A DNA stretch of 64,000 nucleotides from Pseudorasbora parva (taxonomy: Eukaryota; Chordata; Actinopteri; Cypriniformes; Gobionidae), in NCBI RefSeq assembly GCF_024679245.1, contig NC_090186.1, positions 44,420,069 to 44,484,068 on the forward strand, given 5' to 3'. Below, piece after piece: positions 53,757 through 64,000 of the stretch (the stretch's first letter is position 1; each line of letters starts with the position of its first letter). Position numbers and translations under genes: made by a program. Under the pieces are notes generated by a model. That model had not been told where the DNA came from, made no database searches, and saw only the letters and a program-made list of their open reading frames with translations.

Positions 53757-54452
53757 GCCCTATTCGGACGCTAACTGTTTCTCATGGGGTCGTAAAGGTA
53801 TTTTCATCATTTACAGCGGCTAGTCTGTGATTTTATTGCCGTCCGAATCCAGAATGTCAGTGTTTTTCTCACACCACCCGCGTAAAAATCCCCGACTGAA
53901 TTATGGACTGTTTTTAGGTCGTGTGGTGATTTAATTGCCGTCCAAATCCACATCTCTGAGTTTTCAAGAAGAGATTGTTTCAAAATGAATCGTTTATATC
54001 CTTTTTGACCCCTGCAGAGCACCGTATCGTTGCGCTTCACTGTAATATGGATGCATTTTAAAGATCTAGCCTACACTTTTATTACTGAAATGCTGGAAAG
54101 TATTTACACAAATAATCTTTCATCACCGCTTAAAAGAGAAACGGAAAAAAACACGTAAACATTTGAAATGAGCCGTTATTACGGCAGTGATTAATGTTAT
54201 ATAGGTTCAATTTGCAGTAGTCCGATCATTTCCACATTTTTTAAACAGGAGATTTAAATAATATAATAATTAAGTAATATTTTATTCCAAGCATATGACA
54301 TTTTTACAGCAGACAAACAGGTGCGCATGATCACAAAACTCGCTCCTCCTGAATAAATCTCCATCCGAACGCACGAGTTTATCTCTGAGGTGCTGCAAAT
54401 GTATTTTTACAGACGTCTACATGAGAAACTACTACCGTCCGAATAGGGCTCT
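53757..54452. mobile_element. Non-autonomous DNA element with GCCCTATTCGGACG ends
   Basis: The left end GCCCTATTCGGACGCTA and the inverted right end GCCCTATTCGGACGGTA match, followed on both sides by AGTTTCTCATG-like sequence. The TTGCCGTCC(G/A)AATCCA motif is repeated inside. It directly abuts the TTAA end of the preceding MITE copy. Confidence 0.8.
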
Positions 54453-55555
54453 AGTCTTTCTTCCTCTCTGTAAGTCTTGCGGGACAGACTCCAGCTCTTC
54501 TGGGAAGGCGTGAGGCTCGTTTTGGCTTGTTTTGTCAGGGCAGGTTGCTTGTTTCTCCAGATAGATCTGGCAGAGGAAGAGAGGAAGAGATCTGCGTCGG
54601 ATGCGAGGTAAAAGGAACAAAATCAGATTTGGGTCACATTCGGCTGTGGCGCGTCCTTCCGAGCTCAAGGTTGAGGTCCAGCGGCTCCTCGGCACGAGCG
54701 CTCCGGGGTCAGAGGTCACAGATGAGCCCCTGCGGGTCGTAACGGTTGCGTGTTTGATTCAGTGATTCAGTTGTGCGAATCTTGATTCTCTGCACTCTAT
54801 TCGTTCATCTGTGCCAGTTGGCATCGCTGGCATTTCGATTTCTCCTGTAAAAGCAGCTTTAAACTCTCAGTCCATCGTCTCCATCTTCACCTCTGGGCTC
54901 ATTATAAACAAATTAAAGCCTACTGACGCTGTGTGTGTGTGTGTGTGTGTGTGTGTTCAGTCAGCACTGAGAGTTTAAAGAGATCGGTTTATCCTCACAG
55001 ACGTTCACTGGACTCTAAAGTGATTTTCAGCTCTTGTGTCTTCAGACCGAATCTGCTGTTATTCGTCTCCCATCATCCTCTCTGTTTGTTTATTCTCTCC
55101 TCTAATTTATGCTCAAACATTGATTTGTGCCGCCGATATCAGCCTGATAAACTAGTCAAACGCTACGTCTTTATTACCATCACTTATATACCCCTGCGCC
55201 TCGGACACTGAGTGTGTTTGCGGTCGCTTTAGTGTGTGAATGCAGTAAGGGTTTAATCACTAAAACACTGATTTAATTCTCTGTTTTGCAACTCGACTGC
55301 TGTATAATAACTGCATAAGAACCTGAATCACTTGAGTTTATGTTCAGTGGTGTTCAGTTTTGATTCATTCCAGTGTTTGAATCTTTTGAATCAGTTCTTT
55401 AAGGAGATTGGTTCACTGATTCGCTCAGTGTTTTTGAGTCTCATTGCACACCAAAGCTGCGTTTATTTGATCAAAAATACAGTACAAATAGACAATTATT
55501 ACTTTTTATTTTATATATATGACTTTGTTATAATTTAGACTTTTGTCATTATTTT
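54453..55555. other. Mixed-composition region, no gene identified
   Basis: 54453-54740 is GC-richer, with overlapping short ORFs on both strands but no supported splice structure. A GT run occupies 54931-54954. If the rightward transcript is real this would be intron. Confidence 0.35.
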
Positions 55556-57757
55556 ATGGAAGCCATTTACGCCACTAAATAAAAAAATAAAAAGAGTAAT
55601 TGCAACGTTTTATCTCAGAATTCAGACTTTTTTGAGCAGCGATATAAACTCACAGAAGAAACACACTGGGGTAAAACTGAGCTTTCTGTAGTTGTTGATA
55701 TTTATGATTTATTATATTGTTAATAACACAAGTCGACTTTACAATCGAGAATTGTGTGGCATGAATGGTGTAGCCTAGTTCAATAAAGCCTAATTAATAT
55801 TAAGTTACTTACATTTTTAGACTCAAACAACCTTTTTTGTTCCACTTCACCGATGATTTCACCGACGGAAATAGTTCCAGAGGAAAGCAACACTCGGCGC
55901 GGTGTTTTGTTACTGAATGATTCAGTGTTTTGAATGAATCATTTGAATAAACGACTCAATGACTCACTCATGAAGACGATCACTTGCTGCCCCCTATTGG
56001 CGGTTATGTTTATAAGTATGATTGCATGTTTTATTGAGAACATCAATCTTATAACATTATTTATTGCAGCTGTATTTTTTTGCAGTTTAAATTATTTTAA
56101 TTTGATTGGTAACAGCCTATAGTGTCTTTACTATTATAACTGAATTTATTGATCAAATGTAAGAATTTAACATGAAAATGATGCATACATTTAATACGAT
56201 TAAAAAAAATGGCCTTTATAAAATGAAATAATGCCCTGGGGTGAATATCACTAATATGCAGATTTAACTCGGCCGATGTAAAAGCTGATGAGAATTTTAC
56301 TACAGAATCAATATATGTATACCACCAGTTTAATTTCATTTCATTAAATTAATGTTTAAGTTGATATTTACAAGAAATATTGTAACTGTTACTAACTTTT
56401 AACTGCTGTAAAAAGCACCTTATTTGTTCATGTGGTGTTCGGGTCAATTTGACCTGGAGAAGATTTTCTTTTCCCCGAAAATACTAGTTAATGTTATCGC
56501 TTTGGACTGAAACTTAGTGACTTTGTTCCCAAAGGGTATAACTAAATCTCAAAAATTTTGGGGAAATTTTCTTACTTTTTTGTGGGAGTTTTGTTACCTT
56601 GTTACACTTGTGGTGTTCCCGGTCAAAAATGACCGGCCTATAAAAAAATAGCTTATAAATCACTCATTATACCATATTTTCATCCAATCTTGGATTCAAT
56701 CTTTTTGTCAACTTGTTCTCTTTTAATTAGGACTGGTTTTATATTTCTGTTTCTTTCTTTTGTTCATTTAGCAGCACTTTTGTATTCATTATTCAATTTT
56801 GCGCATACTGCGATTAATCGCACATTTTAATCGTTGCCCAGCACTACTCTTTTTATTTTTTTATTTAGGGGCGCAAACGGGTTTCATATCATTTTGACGT
56901 TTTATAATAATTTTTACTTTTTATTTATTATTTAGACTTCAATTTTAATTTCATTCAAATTAAAACTTAGAATGTCAGCTTTCTGTAATTTTTACTTTTT
57001 ATATTTTTTTTTTATTTTTGACTTTTTAATCTTACAAAAAAATTATAATTTTGACTTTTTGTCATAATTTTGACTTTTTGAGTTAAAATTTGATGTCAAA
57101 TTAAAATATACATTTTGACTCCCCTCTACTCTCATCAGATTTATGACTAATAAATTTGATTTTGAATGTTATAATTACATCTCATTGTCGGTTATAGTTT
57201 TACAGGTAGACCTGTAAAAAATTTTTTGTAAGTTTTGATACAAATTTCATCACACAAATTGATACAAATCTCCACCCGGTGAAACGCTTGGGTTGAGTGT
57301 GTTTCCATCACAGCTGAGGATGAGGATGAGGAAAGGCGAAGCAGATCTAAAATGCTTAAACCAGAGAAATGAATGAGTGTGTAATTGTCTGTATTATGAT
57401 GTGGATGTTAATGCAGCCCAATGTGTGATGCAGACAGACATCTATAGACACGAGGCATTTGAGACCCACAGTGCACCCATTGAGGTTTGTTCAAACAGAC
57501 AGTGTTGTTTTTAATTAAAGGCTTGTTTGTGCGCTCATAATGAACTCCACGTCCCCCGTTATACGACCCCGGTGGCCTGCGCTCAACTTTCTTAAGGCTC
57601 TTCTTTGTGTGTGTTTGTTTGAAAGACTCTTACGTCAGCTGAGACTCCCTCCATCCGTCCAGCTCTGTTGTCCTTCAGGCCGGATTGGCATACTGTGCCC
57701 GCGGCCCTCCTTCACCCAGAAACGCCTCCAAAATGGCGGCGTTGCCCTTTCACTGAG
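55556..57757. other. AT-rich repeats and an unassigned GC-richer segment
   Basis: ATGGAAGCC/CACTAAATAAAAA ends at 55556 and 56890 look like the two ends of a larger relative of the 30520 element. GTGGTGTTCGGGTCAATTTG at 56433 begins another fish repeat. 57290-57757 is single-copy-looking and includes an unassigned ORF (57540-57761). Confidence 0.4.
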
Positions 57758-58110
57758 TTAAAGGGTTAGTTCACCCATAAAGAAATGTCTGTCATTAACT
57801 CCTCTCCCTAATGTCGCTCCACACCCGTAAGACCTCCGCTCATCTTCACACACAGTTTAAGATATTTTATATTTAGTCCGAGAGCGTATGCAAGTGTATG
57901 CACACTATACTGTCCATGTCCAGAAAGGGAATAAAAACATCATCACAGTAGTCCATATGAGACATCAGTGGGTTAATTAGAGTCTCTTGAAGCATCCAAA
58001 ATACATTTGGGTCCAAAAATAACAAAAACTACGACTTTATTCAGCATTGGCTTCTCTTCCGCGTTTGTGTTCAATCCTCAAATAAAGATTCAAACGGTTA
58101 TGAGTCAGAG

Positions 58111-58570
58111 ATTTGCAAATAATCTGCCAGTGGGGTAAGTTAAATAATCTTGTTTTAATATTATTATTTTCTTTTATTATTATAAAAGCATGTTTTGCAG
58201 TGTTTGCTGACATCAGAAGTAAGTGTAATTAAATTACACAAAAAATAAGAGTAATCTCTTGCTTTACTTATTCAAGGGAAAACTAATTAAATTACAGTAA
58301 CTAATTACACCCAACTCTGAACATTACACACTACAGAAAGATGAACATGTGAAAAGCATCATATCTTCTTTTAAACTGTTTGACTAGCTTTCGTTTCAAA
58401 GCAGCGTCTCCGACAGCGAGACAGATCTCAGAGATCACACGCTCTCATGTTATCTGTCACACTCAAAGCATTCTGGGAAGTGTGTGTTTGATCCCGTTTC
58501 TCTTCTCGCTTAAACCTCTAAATAGGATCAGGACCAACAACAGAAAACACATTAGCATTGATGATTAAAT
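58111..58570. other. Mixed sequence, no gene seen
   Basis: Contains a fragment AATAATCTGCCAGTGGGGTAAG also seen in the 62133-62538 palindrome, and a GTAATTAAATTACA-type piece related to the 6356-6800 element. Nothing coding. Confidence 0.4.
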
Positions 58571-58667
58571 GGCTTTCCTGTAGCTCAGTCAGTAGAGGAT
58601 GGCACTAGCAACACCAAAGTCATGGGTTCGATTCCCAGGAAAGCCCAAAAATGTAAGTGTACCTTAA

Positions 58668-60698
58668 AGGGATAGTTCAGCCAAAAAGGAAAATGTGATG
58701 TTTGTCTGCTGACCCCCATGTAGTTGTGTTTGTTTCTTCAGTAGAACACAAATGAAGATTTTTAACTCAACCGTTGCTGTGTGTCGGTCATATAATGATG
58801 TGAATGGGGAACGGGTCTATAGCACTATTCGCACGGGATTAGTAGCTGCGTTTCCATTACAGATTTGAGAAAAACGTTTGCGATATTTCTTAAATGTCGA
58901 TAAAAAACTGTTGCGAAATGACCGCGTTTCCATAGCTGCAGTTATGCGACTAAAACATATTACTTTCCTCTCGCGATAGGTCAGTCCAAAACGACGGCAC
59001 TTGGTAGGTTTGTATATCCCATCCATCACACTAGCCATTATTATTATTGGAAGGAGACATATGTGTTATCCAAGCATTAATGGCAAGGAAAGCACGGATA
59101 TGAGGTGTGTGTGTGTGTGTGTGTGTGTGTCAGATCTGCTTCAAGGTCTCGTCTTCTCTCCAAACCAAACCATCATCTGTAAAGAATGACCGACTTTTAC
59201 GCGCGGCAGGTTGACGCATATAGAGTAGAGCGAAATGTTTGAATTTGCATGTTGACTGAAATGTTTTTTTTATTTTTTATTTTTACCACTTTCGTTATTC
59301 TGGCTAGACTTTTCGTTTGTTGGGCGTCTGAACTTAATTTAGAAATGCTTTGGAAAAGAAAAAATGGCATTTAATAAACGAAATATTTTTTTTGAAATGA
59401 AGACCGCGTTTGGAGTGAGTGCATGCAAAATAATGAGTTCCCCGAGTCCACAAATAAAAATAGACAGTTTATAGTTTATAATTATGTCTTGAACTCATCT
59501 GTAGAGCTAATGACAGAGTATTGTGAATTGTTTCATCTCTCTTAAAGGAAGAAGGAAAAAATGAGAACGTCGGTGCTTTTATCGGCCGTGAGTTAAAGAA
59601 AACAGCCTAACTACGAAACTAAATAGGCTGCGTTTAGGCCTAAACATTAGCCTGTAATATTATTATTTAAATTTATATGTTGATTATGAAAAGTGAGCAG
59701 CATGAGTAAGAATCGTAATATGTTTGAGACCTGGGGAGTCACATGATTTTGATCATTTTGAGTATTATTATATATAGTATTATTTTCTAGAAAGTCTTTC
59801 TTAAAAAAAATATATTTAGTTTTGTATTTTTGTATTTTTATTTTGATCGATGTTTCATCAATTAATTGCCTGTAGAAGCAAACTAAGATCGTCTGGAATG
59901 GATTGACGTGCGTAACTGTTTCCTCGGCCTTTGAGTAAGGCTGAAACTGCTCTTTCTGTTTTAATACATTTCTTGAATATATGTCTTAATTAAAGTATAT
60001 ATAGCCTGTAGTCCTTATTAGGAGAAAATATATGTCCTTTTAACTACATTATCTTGTTATTATGACACAATTGAGTGGAAGATATAATATATAGGCCCTA
60101 TGTTGCAGCAATGCGTCTCCGCACCTGTAAATGCGAAAAAAACGTTTCCATTGCAGTTTTGCGAAAATGTCCTTTTTCGAATTGCCTGATAAACCACCTC
60201 ATGAGAGCGGAAAAACCTTTTTGCGATATATGGGAGTTTTTGCGAAATTGCCGCGTTTCCATTGGGCTTATTTTCAATTCGCAATTTCAATATGCGCAAT
60301 TGGAAGGGTAATGGAAACGCGGCTAGTTATCTAGAAACCTCTGTGATTTAGAAATGACTCCCACCTCTGAGTTTTGCGGCGCATTCGCACAGGATAAGCA
60401 AAGCCTGTGATTTTACTCGAATTTACTGACTTCTCCTGGATATGATGTCAAGACTTCTTTATAGATATAGCTGTATGAAATCATAATGTTTATATCATTA
60501 AATCATGTGCATGTTGTCTAAGCATGTTTGTTTGTTTTGCTCTCATATAACTGTTCCCCATTCACATCATTATATGACCGACACACAGCAACGGCTGAGT
60601 TAAAAATCTTCATTTGTGTTCTCCTGAAGAAACAAACACACCTTCATGTTTGGTCAGCAGATAAACATCACATTTTCCTTTTTGGCTGAACTATCCCT
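58668..60698. mobile_element. TTAA-flanked element inserted in the SINE
   Basis: TTAA at 58664-58667 and 60699-60702. Terminal inverted repeats of about 145 bp begin AGGGATAGTTCAGCCAAAAA, with AACACAAATGAAGATTTTTA and TATAATGATGTGAATGGGGA inside each arm. It contains another element (58843-60325, ends TAGCTGCGTTTCCATTAC and GTAATGGAAACGCGGCTA). No transposase frame was recognised. Confidence 0.92.
58843..60325. mobile_element. Nested element with GCTGCGTTTCCATTAC ends
   Basis: The two 18-bp ends are inverted with one mismatch. The subterminal sequence repeats TTGCGAAA/TTTCGCAA motifs in both orientations. Target duplication is not evident. The short ORFs inside lack motifs. A GT run lies at 59105-59130. 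Confidence 0.75.
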
Positions 60699-60763
60699 TT
60701 AAAAAATGCAATGTAGGTCATTTGGATAAAAGTGTGCCAAATGCATAAATGTAAATCTTCTGT

Positions 60764-61149
60764 TTTAATGAAATTGCAATAACGATAAAAGATTATGTAT
60801 ATGTTTTATCACTTTATCTGATGATGACACTATAAGTAAGTAAATAAATGAGACAATAATTATCAGCACTGGACAAAAAACAGAAAATAATGTTGCTTTT
60901 AGATACTTTTAGTGAATTTTAAGAAAACATTGAGTAAAATATTGTCTCGTATCTTCAACATGTCACATATAATATATCAAAATATATATATATTTTTGAA
61001 AACAAATGATTAATTTTGTGATTAGTATTAGGTTAGTGGCAGGAGGTATAAACTGTAAAATCGAACATTTCTTGTGAATTTTTGAGTATTTTTATTTTTA
61101 TTGAATATATAGAATTTTTATGTCCTGCTTTACGCTTATAAAAGTATTT
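60764..61149. other. AT-rich sequence, no gene seen
   Basis: AT-rich with a short TA run near 60985. No recognisable element. Confidence 0.4.
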
Positions 61150-61620
61150 TTTCAAGTCAACACCTCAAACTCGTTGCTGAGCTGCTCTGTGTATTCTGCC
61201 AGCTTTCTATCAGAACCAGCATTAACTTCTGGAGCAGTTTGAGCTCCAGTAGCTCGTCTGTTTGATCGGACCCCACGGGCCAGCCTTCGCTCCCCACGGT
61301 CATCAATGAGCCTTGGCCGCCCATGACCCTGTGGCCGGTTCTCCACTGGTCCTTCCTTGGAGCACTTTTGATAGATACTGACCACTGCAGACCGGGAACA
61401 GCCCACAAGAGCTGCAGTTTTGGAGATGCTCTGACCCAGTCGTCTAGCCGTCACAATCTGGCCAAACTCGCTCAAATCCTTACGCTTGCCCATTTCTCCT
61501 GCTTCACACACATCAACTCTGAGGACAAAATGTTCACTTGCTGCCTAATATATCCCACCCACTAACAGGAGCCGTGATGAAGAGATCATCAGTGTTATTC
61601 ACCTGTTCATAATGTTATTA
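61150..61620 (-). pseudogene. Tc1-like transposase fragment, copy 3, internally deleted
   Basis: The minus frame [20 protein letters not shown] extends through [20 protein letters not shown] to [11 protein letters not shown]. It then joins directly (near 61178) to sequence (AACACCTCAAACTCG) that belongs much further along the transposase in copy 2. Most of the catalytic region is therefore deleted. It is the same family as 18934-19250 and 26339-28756. Confidence 0.9.
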
Positions 61621-61855
61621 TTATTTATTGTTTTGGTATGTTTGTTTAGTTGTAAAACTATTGAGCTTCTAATTTTCACAAAGTTATGAATGGCTATTAT
61701 ATTAGTTCTTTTCACTGAAATAAAACTAGCAGCCCAAATCATCCAGAAATAGCTACACCTGTGGACAATGAGAGCTGTGTGTTGGTTTGATTCGGTCCTC
61801 GATCAGGCCGGACGGATCCGGACGCCTTTACACTGCAGGTCTTGATGCACAATTT

Positions 61856-62122
61856 GTAATTGGACTGGACTGCATTTATATAGCGCTTTTAACAGACCCT
61901 ATGGCCATCCAAAGCGCTTTACATTTTGCCTCACATTCACCCATTCATACACCGACAGCGGTGTCAGCCATGTAAGGCACCATCCAGCTCGTCGAGAGCA
62001 GCTGGGGTTAGGTGTCTTGCTCATGGACACTTCGACACTTGGTCAGGTGGAACCGGGGATCGAACCACCAACCTTTCGGTTTGTAGACAATCTACATGAA
62101 CCACTGAGCCACTGCCGCCCCT
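61856..62122 (-). mobile_element. tRNA-derived SINE, minus orientation
   Basis: On the minus strand it starts GGGCGGCAGTGGCTCAGTGG (box A-like) and has box B GGTTCGATCCCCGG. It then runs through AGCTGCTCTCGACGAGCTGG to AAAGCGCTATATAAATGCAG, the typical tail of a widespread teleost repeat. Confidence 0.8.
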
Positions 62123-62132
62123 AATTTTTTGT

Positions 62133-62538
62133 ACTGCAAAAAACACTTTTCTTACTCAGTATTTTTGTCTTGTTTCTAGTCCAAACATCTAAAAATTCTT
62201 AAAACAAGAAGTATTTACTAGACAAGCAAAAGTAATTGTCTTGTTTTGGGGAAAATAACTCAAAATGAAGAGTTTTTGCTTAAAATAAGATAAATAATCT
62301 GCCAATGGGGTGAGAAAAATAATCTTGTTTTCTGTTTGAATTAAGATTATTTTTCTCACCCCATTGGCAGATTATTTATCTTATTTTAAGCAAAAACTCT
62401 TCATTTTGAGTTATTTTTCCCAGAACAAGACAATTACTTTTAACTTGTTGAGTAATTTTTCTTAATGTAAGAATTTTTTTATATTTTGACTATAGAAACG
62501 ACAAAAATACTGAGTAAGAAAAGCATTTTTTGCAGTGT
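62133..62538. repeat. Large palindromic MITE with ACTGCAAAAAA ends
   Basis: Ends ACTGCAAAAAACACTTTTCT and (inverted right) ACTGCAAAAAATGCTTTTCT. Almost the whole 406 bp folds on itself, with AACTCAAAATGAAGAGTTTT and ATAATCTGCCAATGGGGTGA repeated inverted. It is typical of the palindromic Angel-type MITEs of zebrafish, named from memory. Confidence 0.9.
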
Positions 62539-63099
62539 ATAATTATATATAATACAACAGACGAATTAACATCAACATTTAAAGTCTTACTTTAAAATGC
62601 ATGTTTTACATCCTTTTCACATTTGTAATACTTTGGTCAGTTAATAGCAGTAATTTATGTAGTTTTATATTAGTCCGAGATCATATTGGATCGCCAATGT
62701 CTCGTGATTTCAGCAGTTTGACACACGATCTGAATCATGAATCGATTCGCTGACTCATAACCGTTTGAATCTTTATTTGAGGATTGAACACAAACGCGGA
62801 AGAGAAGCCAATGCTGAATAAAGTCGTAGTTTTTGTTATTTTTGGACCCAAATGTATTTTGGATGCTTCAAGAGACTCTAATTAACCCACTGATGTCTCA
62901 TATGGACTACTGTGATGATGTTTTTATTCCCTTTCTGGACATGGACAGTATAGTGTGCATACACTTGCATACGCTCTCAGACTAAATATAAAATATCTTA
63001 AACTGTGTGTGAAGATGAACGGAGGTCTTACGGTGTGGAGTGACATTAGGGAGAGGAGTTAATGACAGACATTTCATTATGGGTGAACTAACCCTTTAA

Positions 63100-63837
63100 G
63101 TGCATCTTCGTGTGTGTGAGACCCTGGAGATGAGCAGATATGAAACATCACATCCACTGACAAGCCTCTTCGCGCTGTGGTCTATATTTAACCTGACGGC
63201 GCTGGTGTGTGAAGACACTCGCTGTGAGAGTGTTTTATTGTTGTCCTGTTTCAAATTTAACAGTGTTAGAAAGCGATTGAGACTGCCTCCACATAAATTT
63301 GGGGTCTTGTTCTTAATAATCAGCTGTGATGAGCAACAGGACATTTTGTCAATCATTTATTTGATGATGAGTAGCTCCGCCCACTGTTGAATCTTATTGG
63401 TCTGCTTTGCGGATTCTGATTGGCTGTGACAGTTATCCTCTCTTTGGGTACGCTGCCTCTGAAATCGAAAACTTCCTGCCAAAAACAGTACACCAACATA
63501 GTAGTATTCCAAAGGCGAAAAGTCCTCCTTCTGGTGAGGTTGTGTGAATACGAGGACACTTTACTATCGCGCTGCAGATTTATGAGGATTTATGGATGGC
63601 AGTGACGCCATAGGTCACATTAACAACATGGCGAATGTAATTGTTCTACTATATAGAACATATTTTTAAAATATCACAAAGTAAATTAAAAATTCAAATG
63701 TAGCACCTACTCAGACAGTACATGATTTTTGATACTTGTAATAATGTAGGCTAGCTAATAAAAAAATAATGTATAAAAATGTAAATGACCAATATACAGA
63801 CTATATATATATATATATATATTTGTGTGTGTGTGAA
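63100..63837. other. Mixed sequence, no gene identified
   Basis: 63100-63640 is single-copy-looking with overlapping short ORFs on both strands and no recognisable protein. 63803-63834 is a TA then GT repeat. Confidence 0.35.
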
Positions 63838-64000
63838 CATTCACCTAAAGGATTATTAGGAACACCTGTTCAATTTCTCATTAATGCAATTATGTAATCA
63901 GCCAATCACACGGCAGTTCTTCAGTGCATTTAGGGGTGTGGTCCTGGTCAAGACAATCTCCTGAACTCCAAACTGAATGTCAGAATGGGAAAGAAAGGTG
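63838..64000 (+). mobile_element. 5' end of a further Tc1-like element, cut by the window edge
   Basis: It begins with the terminal sequence CACCTAAAGGATTATTAGGA characteristic of another abundant fish Tc1 family. The transposase would start at ATG 63985 (MGKKG) and continue outside the window. Whether it is intact cannot be seen. Confidence 0.8.

Larger units (their letters stand above)
58571..60763 (+). mobile_element. DANA-type tRNA-derived SINE, split by a 2-kb insertion
   Basis: 58571-58663 carries the tRNA-like head with box A (TAGCTCAGTCAGT at 58581) and box B (GGTTCGATTCC at 58625-58635). The tail resumes at 60703 (TGCAATGTAGGTCATTTGGA then TAAAAG ... AATGCATAAATGTAAA). Joining across the TTAA duplication gives a continuous SINE of about 155 bp. 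Confidence 0.85.

Noticed and set aside
58571..58660. A genuine tRNA gene
   Set aside because: Box A and box B are present, but the head continues into a SINE body and tail (resuming at 60703). The stems pair poorly, so it is a tRNA-derived SINE.

Overview
The window is vertebrate nuclear DNA, almost certainly from a cypriniform (carp or zebrafish-like) fish. The evidence is a split-exon protein gene with GT-AG introns, long CA/GT, CT and TA microsatellites, a DANA-type tRNA-derived SINE, several Tc1/mariner families, hAT elements with 8-bp target duplications, and TTAA-flanked elements typical of cyprinids.

Only about 2 kb is host coding sequence. The last coding exon of METTL24 lies on the + strand (6878-7222). 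It converges on a complete cdc40 (pre-mRNA-processing factor 17, PRP17) gene on the - strand. I resolved cdc40 into 15 coding exons from 39898 down to 10080. Every junction has an ag acceptor, a gt donor and a matching phase, and the protein is 578 residues. Upstream of cdc40, on the other strand, a CpG-rich segment at about 42.78-43.08 kb with a CCAAT box, a GC box and a strong donor looks like a promoter plus non-coding first exon. In tetrapods the order is METTL24-CDC40-WASF1, so this may be the start of wasf1, but no wasf1 coding exon is in the window.

Layout: 1-6.9 kb is METTL24 intron, dominated by a 3.6-kb array of 32-bp units and two smaller minisatellites. 7.2-9.3 kb is the convergent intergene, with a P2X7-tail-like first exon fragment, a frame-broken THAP exon and a 192-bp CT tract. 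9.3-10.1 kb is the cdc40 3' UTR, holding two decayed tandem copies of the end of its own last exon. 10.1-39.9 kb is cdc40, whose introns hold an intact Tc1 transposase gene, a 2-kb array of 21-bp units, an AT-rich array and three groups of nested transposons. 40-64 kb is intergenic or 5'-UTR-intron DNA made of degenerate TCATAATTATGA-type arrays, an 87-bp tandem repeat, palindromic elements, TTAA-flanked elements (one with a 163-residue ORF), a SINE split by a 2-kb insertion, and the start of another Tc1 element at the right edge.

The most noteworthy observations are the duplicated cdc40 terminal exon, the UG-repeat acceptor of cdc40 exon 12, the 3.57-kb nested hAT island filling intron 4 beside its donor, the intact Tc1 element with 214-bp near-identical inverted repeats, and the short ORF family shared by two TTAA-flanked elements.
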